In this document: one piece after another, positions 6,646 through 13,229 of the stretch
Numbering within the stretch: position 1 is the stretch's first letter
How the letters are laid out: each line of letters starts with the position of its first letter
Assembly: GCA_934476075.1 (NCBI GenBank)
Contig: CAKSNH010000031.1
Coordinates: 1-15,913, forward strand
DNA: 15,913 nucleotides
Source of the DNA: an uncultured Clostridia bacterium
GTDB lineage: Bacteria; Bacillota; Clostridia; UBA1381
Reading direction: 5' to 3'
Program-made: the position numbers and the translations under genes
The notes under the pieces: generated by a model
The model's database searches: none
What the model was told of the DNA's origin: nothing
The model's input: only the letters and a program-made list of their open reading frames with translations

Positions 6646-6716
6646 AAAATATACAGAATAAAAAGTATACAAATAAAAAAACAACAAACAGGTTATTTAA
6701 AAAAGGAGAGTTTATT

Positions 6717-7589
6717 ATGGCAAATTCAATCAGCAAATTTAAAAAATATGTACCGCTTTTAGATGAGATTTACAAAGGTGCGGCAAAGACGGCGGTGCTT
6801 GAAAGTGACGAGAGTTTAGCAAGTGAGGGCGCAAATGCAAACGAGATTATCGTTCCGAAAATGGAGATGGACGCTTTGGCCGACTATGACAGAAACAGCG
6901 GTTATACAAGCGGAAGTGTGACTTTGACAAACGAGACAAAAACTTTTAACTATGAACGAGGCAGAATGTTCAGCATTGACGCAATGGACAATGAAGAAAC
7001 CGCTGATGTGGCTTTCGGCAAGCTTTCGGGCGAGTTCATAAGAACAAAGGTTGTACCCGAAATCGATGCGGTGCGTTTCGCAAAATATGCGTCAACAACA
7101 GGTATTTCAAAGGTTGCGACAGGCACAGAATTAGAAACGGGTGCGGAGGTATTATCGGCTTTGATTGCCGCTATGCAGAAAATGGACGAAGATGAGGTTC
7201 CGTCAGAGGACAGACACCTATTCATCACTCCGGCACTATATTACATGGCTCAGAATGTTGACACAACAAAGTCAAAAGCCGTTTTGGAGGAATTTGCATC
7301 CATCACAAAAGTGCCGCAGAACAGATTTTATACCGCAATTACTTTAAATGACGGTGTGTCTGACGGGCAGACGGGCGGCGGCTATGCAAAGGATACGTCC
7401 GCAAAGGACATCAATTTTATGATTATCCACAAGGGCGCTTTGATGCAGTTTACAAAACACGCTGCTCCGAAAGTTATTGCTCCGGAGGCTAATCCCGATG
7501 CGGACGCTTGGAAGTTCGGTTACCGAATTTACGGCTTGAACGATGTGTTCGCTAACAAGGCTGCCGGCATATATCTACACAACAAATAA
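6717..7589 (+). CDS. Major capsid protein, HK97 fold
   Basis: This is the main shell protein of the head. It has 290 residues, without the N-terminal delta domain or protease site found in protease-matured capsids, which fits the separate scaffold gene. Features typical of this capsid group are the N-terminal arm followed by AGANANEIIVPKM-like beta strands (about 36-50), an E-loop-like region YTSGSVTLTNETKTFNYERG (about 63-82), the spine helix region GEFIRTKVVPEIDAVRFAKY and the conserved end FGYRIYGLNDVFANKAAGIY (about 267-286). AAGGAG (6703-6708) lies eight bases before the ATG. As the most highly needed product it may have its own promoter after the island. Identification is by pattern and position. 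Confidence 0.88.
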   Translation: MANSISKFKKYVPLLDEIYKGAAKTAVLESDESLASEGANANEIIVPKMEMDALADYDRNSGYTSGSVTLTNETKTFNYERGRMFSIDAMDNEETADVAFGKLSGEFIRTKVVPEIDAVRFAKYASTTGISKVATGTELETGAEVLSALIAAMQKMDEDEVPSEDRHLFITPALYYMAQNVDTTKSKAVLEEFASITKVPQNRFYTAITLNDGVSDGQTGGGYAKDTSAKDINFMIIHKGALMQFTKHAAPKVIAPEANPDADAWKFGYRIYGLNDVFANKAAGIYLHNK

Positions 7590-7649
7590 TTAAACGGGGA
7601 CATATAATAGGGAGGGCGGAGGGACATATAATTATGGGGGTGAGTGACG

Positions 7650-7985
7650 ATGGACATATATGCGGAGTTTAACTATTATTCGGACGTTTATTTGGGGTCG
7701 GAGGTTAATGAAAATGAGTTTAGCCGTTATGCGGAATCGGCAAGCCGCTGGATTGACAGGTTTATTACAAAAGAGGATTTTGAAATAAACGAACAGATTA
7801 AAATGGCGGTATGTGCGGTATGCGATGTACTCAAAAAATACGAGGGCAGAACAGGTATACAGCGTGAGGAGAATGACGGGTACAGCATAAGTTATGACAG
7901 CAATGCACAGAGCATGGAAATGAGAATATACAATGCTATCAGGCTATATGCCGATGATGAGTTATTTTACAGGGGGCTGTTATAA
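7650..7985 (+). CDS. Head-tail connector (adaptor) protein, Gp6-like
   Basis: The product has 111 residues, mostly helical, and sits where the adaptor ring protein binding the portal is always encoded. SRYAESASRWIDRFI (about 24-38) and IKMAVCAVCDVLKKYEGR (about 48-65), followed by a helix MRIYNAIRLYADDELFYRGLL, follow the layout of short head-tail connectors of Gram-positive phages. The ATG at 7650 is used rather than GTG at 7644, since GGGGGTGAG (7636-7644) lies at suitable distance. Two GGGACATATA motifs precede it in the 60-base gap after the capsid gene. Its stop overlaps the next start by one base. Confidence 0.72.
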   Translation: MDIYAEFNYYSDVYLGSEVNENEFSRYAESASRWIDRFITKEDFEINEQIKMAVCAVCDVLKKYEGRTGIQREENDGYSISYDSNAQSMEMRIYNAIRLYADDELFYRGLL

Positions 7986-8305
7986 TGGTCGGTGTCAAGA
8001 AAAATGTTACGGTATTTACCAAACTATCAGAACAGGGGAAATACAAAACGGTTAAGGTTATATACGAAGGTGCGTTAGTATATGAGAAGTTATCGGGGGA
8101 GTTTTCCGAAAGCGGAATTATAAGGGGCGGTACGGCGGTGATAAGGATTTTCGGAGATGGGTCTTTATGCGTGAACATAGGGGATAAAATCGTAGTCGGA
8201 AATTTTATCGGGGACAATCCGCCGAATGACGCATATGTCGCTGCCGAAATTTCTGACAACAGGAGAGGAAATTTGCCGCACACCAAAATTATTGCGAAAA
8301 GGTAG
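7985..8305 (+). CDS. Putative head closure (stopper) protein
   Basis: The product has 106 residues, rich in beta strands. The start overlaps the previous stop (ATAATG). The pattern VTVFTKLSEQGKYKTVKVIY, a middle with GGTAVIRIF, and then NIGDKIVVGNF resembles small beta-barrel proteins in this position in Gram-positive siphoviruses, which close the head after packaging and bind the tail. No residue motif is decisive; the call depends on position and the beta-barrel-like pattern. Confidence 0.55.
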   Translation: MVGVKKNVTVFTKLSEQGKYKTVKVIYEGALVYEKLSGEFSESGIIRGGTAVIRIFGDGSLCVNIGDKIVVGNFIGDNPPNDAYVAAEISDNRRGNLPHTKIIAKR

Positions 8306-8312
8306 TGATTTG

Positions 8313-8726
8313 ATGAGTTTTATCAGGTTTATACATGATTTTATTGCCGGTTTTGAGGGGTTTTCGGATATGCAAATCTCGGTTGGGTATGCAAGCGGCG
8401 GTTTTAATGAGGTTTGTGTGCGTGAGGGAAGCGGGGTAAGTATTATTCGTGAGTATGCGGACGGGGATAATTTAGTTAAAAGAGAGTTTTTTGTGGACTA
8501 TGTTATCCCTTGCGGTATGGGCAATGACAGCGAAATTCAAAATTCCGATTTTATCGAGGAGTTTGGAAGCTGGCTGGACGAAAAATCATACAACGAGGAT
8601 TTACCCAAAATTGACGGCAAGGAATGTATATCGGTACAGTTAGAGGATTATGAGATTTCCGCAAGTGCGGGAGTGAAAAAGTACAGCATGGTTTGCAGTG
8701 TGAAATATTTAAAAAGGAGAGATTAA
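8313..8726 (+). CDS. Putative tail terminator / minor capsid protein
   Basis: The product has 137 residues. An N-terminal helix (MSFIRFIHDFIAGF) is followed by alternating strands and a long helix with IEEFGSWLDEKSYNEDLP, a pattern commonly seen in tail terminator or minor capsid 3-like proteins that cap the tail tube and join it to the head. It ends with strands SVQLEDYEISASAGV that resemble the usual C-terminal sheet. The ATG at 8313 is chosen because AAAGGTAG lies nine bases before it; an upstream in-frame start would overlap the previous gene by 80 bases. It lies directly before the tail tube gene, as expected. Confidence 0.65.
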   Translation: MSFIRFIHDFIAGFEGFSDMQISVGYASGGFNEVCVREGSGVSIIREYADGDNLVKREFFVDYVIPCGMGNDSEIQNSDFIEEFGSWLDEKSYNEDLPKIDGKECISVQLEDYEISASAGVKKYSMVCSVKYLKRRD

Positions 8727-8727
8727 T

Positions 8728-9204
8728 ATGGCGATTGCAAAAAGAAGCAGCAAAGTGGCATTTTACGGTGTGAGCACCGATGACGGAGTGGTATATCACA
8801 GAATGAGCGGTTTTACGGAGTTCGCAACAAGCAAAAATCCGATTGAGTATTCACGTCAATACGTTGACGAGGAAATGGAAGTGACCGATGTGGTAGGGTA
8901 TGCTCCGTCGGTTTCGTATGAATTCGATTTATTCGACGATAATCCCGTACACAAGGATATGGCGGCTATCGCAGACAATGAATCGGTCGGCGGTGCGGCG
9001 GTGAGAACCATTATTATTGTAGATGTGGACGCCGAAAAGAAAGCCGCTATTAAACGTGAGTTTTCCGTAATTCCCGACGGCGAGGGGGCAAGCATGGACG
9101 CTTACACTTACAGCGGAAGTTTGAAGGTTAAGGGCGAGAAGGTTTTCGGTACTGCCGAAAGTACAGACGGCTGGAAAACTTGTGTATTCACAGAAAGTGT
9201 ATAA
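8728..9204 (+). CDS. Major tail (tube) protein
   Basis: The product has 158 residues, matching small tail tube proteins. It starts with MAIAKRSSKVAFYGV and has mixed strands with EYSRQYVDEEMEVTDVVGYA (about 38-57) and SYEFDLFDDNPVHKDMAAI (about 60-78), typical of the YjqB/phi13-like tube families in Clostridia, and a C-terminal strand pair GSLKVKGEKVFGTAE. AAGGAGAG, at the end of the upstream gene, is its ribosome site. Since no sheath gene follows, the tail is non-contractile. No Ig-like add-on domain is present. Confidence 0.75.
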   Translation: MAIAKRSSKVAFYGVSTDDGVVYHRMSGFTEFATSKNPIEYSRQYVDEEMEVTDVVGYAPSVSYEFDLFDDNPVHKDMAAIADNESVGGAAVRTIIIVDVDAEKKAAIKREFSVIPDGEGASMDAYTYSGSLKVKGEKVFGTAESTDGWKTCVFTESV

Positions 9205-9209
9205 GCAAT

Positions 9210-9755
9210 ATGAATTTATTTTTTGACAAATTACCCGACTATATCGAGATTGACGGCGAGAAGTTTCCTATATACACGGATTTCAGAAATTGGATTAAGA
9301 TTGAAATTTTATTATCCAAAAAGCCCGATTTAATCAGTTTATCAGAAGCTATTACGTTATGCTACAAAAAACTGCCCCATTCGCTTGACGGGGCAGTGCG
9401 TGGTATGGCGGAGTTTTATGCGATGGGGAAAAAATCCGCCCGCCGAAAGGCGGTTGGCTCAAAAAGAGAGGTATATTCATTCGAGCATGACAGCGAGTAT
9501 ATTTACAGTGCGTTTATGAAGTGCTACGGGATTGATTTATTGGAGGCAAAGCTACACTGGTGGCAGTTTAGAGTGTTATTTTTTAATCTTGACGATTGTC
9601 GGTTTACAAAGATTATGCAATACAGAAACATGGACTTATCAACCGTCAAAAACAATGAACAGAAAAGTTTTTACAGGAAGATGAAACGGTTGTACAGGCT
9701 GCCGAAAGAACAGCAAAACTGCAATATTGAACAGTGTTTGGAATGTTTGTTTTAG
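9210..9755 (+). CDS. Gp15-type tail assembly chaperone
   Basis: Phage Gp15 proteins lie between tail tube and tape measure and are thought to guide tail assembly around the tape measure. The 181-residue product shows EIDGEKFPIYTDFRNWIKIE (about 12-31), GMAEFYAMGKK, the YSFEHDSEYIYSAFMKCYGI segment (about 86-105), LHWWQFRVLFFNL (about 112-124) and the C-terminal QKSFYRKMKRLYRLP, all closely like the family. The ATG at 9210 follows five bases after the tube gene's stop. Two internal inverted repeats are noted (9370-9397 and about 9440-9453). Only one chaperone gene is seen, where many phages have two products made by frameshifting. Confidence 0.85.
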   Translation: MNLFFDKLPDYIEIDGEKFPIYTDFRNWIKIEILLSKKPDLISLSEAITLCYKKLPHSLDGAVRGMAEFYAMGKKSARRKAVGSKREVYSFEHDSEYIYSAFMKCYGIDLLEAKLHWWQFRVLFFNLDDCRFTKIMQYRNMDLSTVKNNEQKSFYRKMKRLYRLPKEQQNCNIEQCLECLF

Positions 9756-9767
9756 GAGTGTGAAGTT

Positions 9768-10970
9768 ATGAGCGATGACAGAGTGGAAAGGGCGAAGGAG
9801 CAAAGCAGACGCTTGCTTGATGTGGAGGAGAAATATCGCCGGGAGTCGGACAGGATTAAACAGAGTCAGGAAAAATCCGAGAATGATTTGGCAGCGAAAA
9901 ATTACAATATTCAGCTATCCAAAGCCAAAACGTCGGTACAGGCCGAAAAGCTGAAACAGGAACGTATTTTTTCTCTGCAAAAGGATGCAGACGAAAAGTA
10001 TTTATCGGAACTTAAAGCGGAGCTTGACAGGGAAAAGGCAGAGCGTGACAAGCAGTTTCGGGATTTGAAATACAATCTTGATGCGGGGGTTATTTCGGAA
10101 CAGGAATATTATTCACGTTTAGCACAGCTTAGGGACATATATTTTGAGGAAGGCTCGGAACAATGGCAGAAATATTCGGTACAGATTGCCGAGTACAACA
10201 AGTCTGCCGCCGAGAATATCAAAAAGGCGATAACGGAAATATTATCCGATACCTCCGACAAAATCAGCGAGGCTAGGCAAAAGGTAAGTGCAAATTTGGA
10301 AAAGTACACAAGCCTGTTTGACACGGTAAATGCAAAGTACAAAAAAGCAGGCCCGTTTGGCAGCGACTTTGTGATAACAAAAACTTATCTTGCGGATTTG
10401 GACAAGCAGACCGAGGTTTTAAAAGAATATCATGACGCAATTTTGGCGGTCAGGGAAAGAGGAGATATTCCTGAGGAATTATTTGCGGAACTGCGTGACT
10501 TAGATGTTGAGGACGGGTTGAGGTTTGCAAAAACTTTACTTGGTGCGAGTGATGAGGATTTTGACAAGTATATAGAGGCGTTCAAGGCTCAGCAGGACAC
10601 GATAAAAACTATTTCCAAAGATTTGACACAGACGGAAACCGACAAGGCTATCGCTGAAATGAAAAGCAAGTTATCGGAGGTATACGGGGATATTCCGGAG
10701 GAGTTTTGGTCATGCGGGGCGGACAGTGCGGTAAGTTTCGGCGACGCTTTTGTGAATGAACTCGAAGGCGTATTTGCAAAGATTAAAAACATGATTGCAC
10801 AGAATACGGCGGAGATAACTCCTATGCTCGGCGGTGCGTCGGGAGCGGTTACAAATTCATACAGTGCAAGCTACAACTTTTACGGCTCCGGTGAGTCGGT
10901 GGCAAGTCAGCTGCAATCGGCAAGAGCCGCCGCAGTTGTGGAACGCATGAGAGGGGGTTACGGCATATGA
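9768..10970 (+). CDS. Short tape measure protein
   Basis: Tape measure proteins set tail length and may help DNA entry. At 400 residues this is short; at roughly 1.5 angstrom per residue it would specify a tail of about 60 nm. Residues 1-180 are a highly charged coiled coil (many K, E, Q), including NLDAGVISEQEYYSRLAQLR (about 105-124), a segment typical of the C-terminal part of much longer tape measures. The C-terminus is Gly/Ser/Ala-rich (MLGGASGAVTNSYSASYNFY) and ends RAAAVVERMRGGYGI. No hydrophobic or membrane segment and no peptidase domain are visible, which is unusual. It may be a tape measure whose N-terminal hydrophobic part has been lost. Its stop overlaps the next start (ATGA). 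Confidence 0.8.
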   Translation: MSDDRVERAKEQSRRLLDVEEKYRRESDRIKQSQEKSENDLAAKNYNIQLSKAKTSVQAEKLKQERIFSLQKDADEKYLSELKAELDREKAERDKQFRDLKYNLDAGVISEQEYYSRLAQLRDIYFEEGSEQWQKYSVQIAEYNKSAAENIKKAITEILSDTSDKISEARQKVSANLEKYTSLFDTVNAKYKKAGPFGSDFVITKTYLADLDKQTEVLKEYHDAILAVRERGDIPEELFAELRDLDVEDGLRFAKTLLGASDEDFDKYIEAFKAQQDTIKTISKDLTQTETDKAIAEMKSKLSEVYGDIPEEFWSCGADSAVSFGDAFVNELEGVFAKIKNMIAQNTAEITPMLGGASGAVTNSYSASYNFYGSGESVASQLQSARAAAVVERMRGGYGI

Positions 10971-11776
10971 GAATTGTTTTCAAAAATGAAAGAGGAACGA
11001 TAAGGTTTGGACAGGAGTACACCTTTCGCATAACCGATATTGACGGTTTAGGACTGGTGGCAAGGACAAGAAATATGACCAATTTCAGCGGTGTGGACGG
11101 GCAGTATTGTCTGGGCGAGTACACGGGGGCGAGAGTGATTACCATAAGCGGGGACTTTATTGACGAGGGAAATTTTTGGGAGAAGAAAGCGATAAGAATT
11201 TTTCATGCGGACGGGGTGCTTAGCATAGGCAGTCGGGCGATAAATGTCGTTTGCTCCGAGTTTGAAGTGACCAAAAAGGGCGGAGGATACAAGAAATTTG
11301 TGTTACAGTTTATTGCCGATTATCCGTATTTTCAGGACGGTGTACAGAAAAAAGCGGCGGTGCTTTCCGTAAACAAATTAATCAAAACAAAGTTCAGATT
11401 TCCGCTTATTATGAGCAAGCGTGACTGCAAAACCGTGATATACAACTATGGGGACACGATTTGCGAGCCGATAATAGAAATTACTGCGGTGGGGGAAAGT
11501 GCAGGCGGAGTGATTACTATTCGGAATTTATCGTGCGGAAAGAAAATAAGCATTGAGTATACTATGCAAAAGGGCGAGAAGATTACGGCGGATATTGAAA
11601 AACGCACGCTTGTGTCAAGCATTAACGGGAGTGTGCTGTATGCGTTGACAGACGACAGCTTTTTATCCGATTTTATGATGGATATTGGGGAAAATGAAAT
11701 CGCAGTCACGAACGAGAGCGGCGGCGAAATTGCGGTGAATTGCCGGTACAGAAACAGATATGCGGAGGCGGTTTGA
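10967..11776 (+). CDS. Distal tail protein (Dit/Sipho_tail type)
   Basis: The distal tail protein forms the hexameric hub at the tail end. The 269-residue product begins with beta strands (MRIVFKNERGTIRFGQEYTF), has GQYCLGEYTGARVITISGDF (about 45-64), the diagnostic layout of the N-terminal Dit domain, then GGYKKFVLQFIADYPYFQD (about 105-123) and a C-terminal galectin-like beta domain. It overlaps the tape measure gene by four bases and the following gene by one base, so these three are probably translated in a coupled manner. Size and position agree with the family. Confidence 0.83.
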   Translation: MRIVFKNERGTIRFGQEYTFRITDIDGLGLVARTRNMTNFSGVDGQYCLGEYTGARVITISGDFIDEGNFWEKKAIRIFHADGVLSIGSRAINVVCSEFEVTKKGGGYKKFVLQFIADYPYFQDGVQKKAAVLSVNKLIKTKFRFPLIMSKRDCKTVIYNYGDTICEPIIEITAVGESAGGVITIRNLSCGKKISIEYTMQKGEKITADIEKRTLVSSINGSVLYALTDDSFLSDFMMDIGENEIAVTNESGGEIAVNCRYRNRYAEAV

Positions 11777-12744
11777 TGCAGGACGTTAGATTTTATGATT
11801 TTGAATTTAATCTTTTACATATTGAAAACGATATTATTTCACTTGAATGGTATCTCAAATTCAACGGTATCGGTAATTTTGAAATTCATTTAAAAGCCGA
11901 CGGCGACAGGGTGAGAATAATTATGTCGCACGAGTACATGGTGGCAATACAGGGCGACAGACAGGCGATAATTACAGGCAAGCAGATTGTCGGGAATGAA
12001 CTTATTTTATACGGGCGGACGGTGAATTGGATTTTATCGAAAAGGGTGACACCGAAGTTCAGCACATACAAAGCGGATGTTGGCACGAATGCCGAGGATA
12101 TTGCACGCTGGGCGGTGAGTGAGGCTTTCGGTGATGTGGACAATTTTGTACTTGCCGAAAAGGTCGGGATTGACTATGACAAGGAATTTTGGAGAAATGT
12201 TTACAACCCAACGTCCGAAGTGGTGACGGACTGTCTGGACAATGCAAAAGCCGGTCACAAGGTGGTTTTCGACTTGAAAAATAAAAGGTGGGTTTTCAGC
12301 ATATACAAGGGTAAGGATAATCCGCTTGTGGTGTCGGTAGGGCACAGGAATGTATATTCCATGACGTATGACGAGGATTTACAGGACTACTGCGGGAGCG
12401 GTTGGTATGAGGCGGTTTCAGATGATGACGGTCAGACCGAAAGCAGATGGGAATGTGTTTCAAAAAATGACGGCAAAACGGGGATTTATCGCTGGGAGGG
12501 CGTTTTGGGCGGTACGTCGAACAGTGAGGCGGTAAGTTCCCTCGCAAGCCGTAAGTGGGAAAAGGATTGTCAGGTGAAAAGCAGCAGTCTGCATTACGGC
12601 GCGGATTATGAATTGGGGGATATTATGCGTGTGCAGTATGAGTTCGGCTCGTACAAGGTGAGCAGAAAATGCAGAGCGGTGGGAGTAAAGATTTGGTACG
12701 AATGCGGAAATATCGGAGAGATACCTATATTTGATGATATATAA
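11776..12744 (+). CDS. Gp37-like tail-tip protein (ReqiPepy6 Gp37/Tal N-domain type)
   Basis: The 322-residue product is like the siphovirus ReqiPepy6 Gp37 family, proteins at the tail tip corresponding to the N-terminal hub part of Tal. Visible features are MQDVRFYDFEFNLLHIEND, the strand LEWYLKFNGIGNFEIHL (about 25-41), GNELILYGRTVNWILSKR (about 75-92) and the long end with YGADYELGDIMRVQYE (about 284-299). The ATG at 11776 is used because it overlaps the previous stop by one base; an earlier in-frame ATG lies inside the Dit gene. No peptidase, lysozyme or receptor-binding domain is attached, and it is the last gene of the cluster. No clear intrinsic terminator follows it. Confidence 0.78.
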   Translation: MQDVRFYDFEFNLLHIENDIISLEWYLKFNGIGNFEIHLKADGDRVRIIMSHEYMVAIQGDRQAIITGKQIVGNELILYGRTVNWILSKRVTPKFSTYKADVGTNAEDIARWAVSEAFGDVDNFVLAEKVGIDYDKEFWRNVYNPTSEVVTDCLDNAKAGHKVVFDLKNKRWVFSIYKGKDNPLVVSVGHRNVYSMTYDEDLQDYCGSGWYEAVSDDDGQTESRWECVSKNDGKTGIYRWEGVLGGTSNSEAVSSLASRKWEKDCQVKSSSLHYGADYELGDIMRVQYEFGSYKVSRKCRAVGVKIWYECGNIGEIPIFDDI

Positions 12745-12823
12745 GGGCGGAGATATACTTCTTATACTTTAATGAAATTGGCTTTTAAAATTTGCAAGAA
12801 TGTCAGTGTGAAAAAAATATTTG

Positions 12824-12852
12824 TTGAAAAAATTCATGTTTTATGTTATTCT
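12824..12852 (+). promoter_or_regulatory. Sigma-A promoter with extended -10 for the membrane protein-ymdB-araC operon
   Basis: TTGAAA (12824-12829), a 17-base spacer, then TATTCT (12847-12852) preceded by TG at the extended -10 position (12844-12845). The predicted start is near 12859, about 33 bases before the ATG. It separates host-like genes from the phage operon although read-through from upstream remains possible. Confidence 0.75.
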
Positions 12853-12891
12853 ATTGTATGGAAACGATTTTTTTGAAAGGATTTATGAAGA

Positions 12892-13206
12892 ATGGATAAC
12901 TTCTATAAAAAATTATCACAGAATAATATAATACTTATCCATGCACTTTTGGCGGGGGCTGCTTATTTTGTCGTGGTGCTGAGATTTATTCTGGATTTTA
13001 CGGCTATTGCATCTTCGGGAACTTTCTTGGGCTTTTTATTTGCTCCGGCGATTATTTGCGGGTCGGCGGTAATGCTGATTAAACAAATGCGTATTTGGAG
13101 AGATAATGAGAATTTTAAGGGGATTGCGGTTTTAACTCTCTGCAATGCGGCGGTTTTTATTATTGCCGTTGTATTGGGGATTGATATTGCGTTAAATCTT
13201 ATATAA
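12892..13206 (+). CDS. Small three-helix membrane protein, unknown function
   Basis: I do not recognise the family. The 104-residue protein has three hydrophobic helices at about 12-35, 44-64 and 78-103, with a short charged loop (KQMRIWRDNENFK, about 64-76) between the second and third. There is no signal peptidase site. The ATG is preceded by AAAGGA ten bases upstream. It is first in an operon with ymdB, whose gene begins 23 bases later. A holin was considered because it directly follows the phage genes, but it has its own promoter and sits with host-like genes, so I favour a host membrane protein. Confidence 0.8.
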   Translation: MDNFYKKLSQNNIILIHALLAGAAYFVVVLRFILDFTAIASSGTFLGFLFAPAIICGSAVMLIKQMRIWRDNENFKGIAVLTLCNAAVFIIAVVLGIDIALNLI

Positions 13207-13229
13207 GTATATATGGAAAGGTTTTTGGA

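Larger units (their letters stand above)
5072..6716. other. 1.6-kb non-coding island between scaffold and major capsid genes
   Basis: No convincing protein gene is present on either strand. From left to right it holds a short linker, three tandem ~60-bp repeats (5113-5294), a foldback of about 945 bp (5234-6178), a second hairpin-rich segment (6179-6560) with a copy of a 56-bp repeat, and a leader (6561-6716) with a mini-ORF and the capsid gene's ribosome site. Composition and repeat content differ sharply from the purine-rich coding strand of the phage genes. It looks like inserted repeats of the host genome rather than phage DNA, because a copy of the same sequence lies outside the cluster at 1-170. 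Confidence 0.85.
1616..12744 (+). mobile_element. Compact phage-derived head-and-tail operon without integration, replication or lysis genes
   Basis: Thirteen same-strand structural genes lie in the standard siphovirus order from small terminase to tail tip. Neighbouring genes mostly overlap by 1-20 bases or are separated by fewer than 15. The host-like genes on both sides (relQ and the membrane protein/ymdB operon) show that this is the whole cluster. Missing are integrase, excisionase, phage repressor, replication genes, head protease, MuF-type minor head protein, endolysin, convincing holin and receptor-binding fibre. The only interruption is the 1.6-kb non-coding island between scaffold and capsid genes. 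No attachment-site direct repeats were recognised at the edges. Confidence 0.85.

Noticed and set aside
5072..6716. Large phage-linked structured RNA such as GOLLD or ROOL
   Set aside because: Size and prophage setting would fit, but the region is made of dispersed inverted repeats with another copy outside the cluster, and I cannot recognise conserved motifs of those classes. A covariance-model search would decide.
9425..9460. Lambda G/GT-like -1 frameshift extending the tail chaperone
   Set aside because: The zero-frame codons (GGG AAA AAA) do not give an ideal slippery heptamer and the -1 frame ends after about 20 codons, far from the tape measure gene.
12892..13206. Holin of the phage cluster
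   Set aside because: It has three helices and small size, but it possesses its own strong promoter, is co-transcribed with ymdB and has no endolysin next to it.
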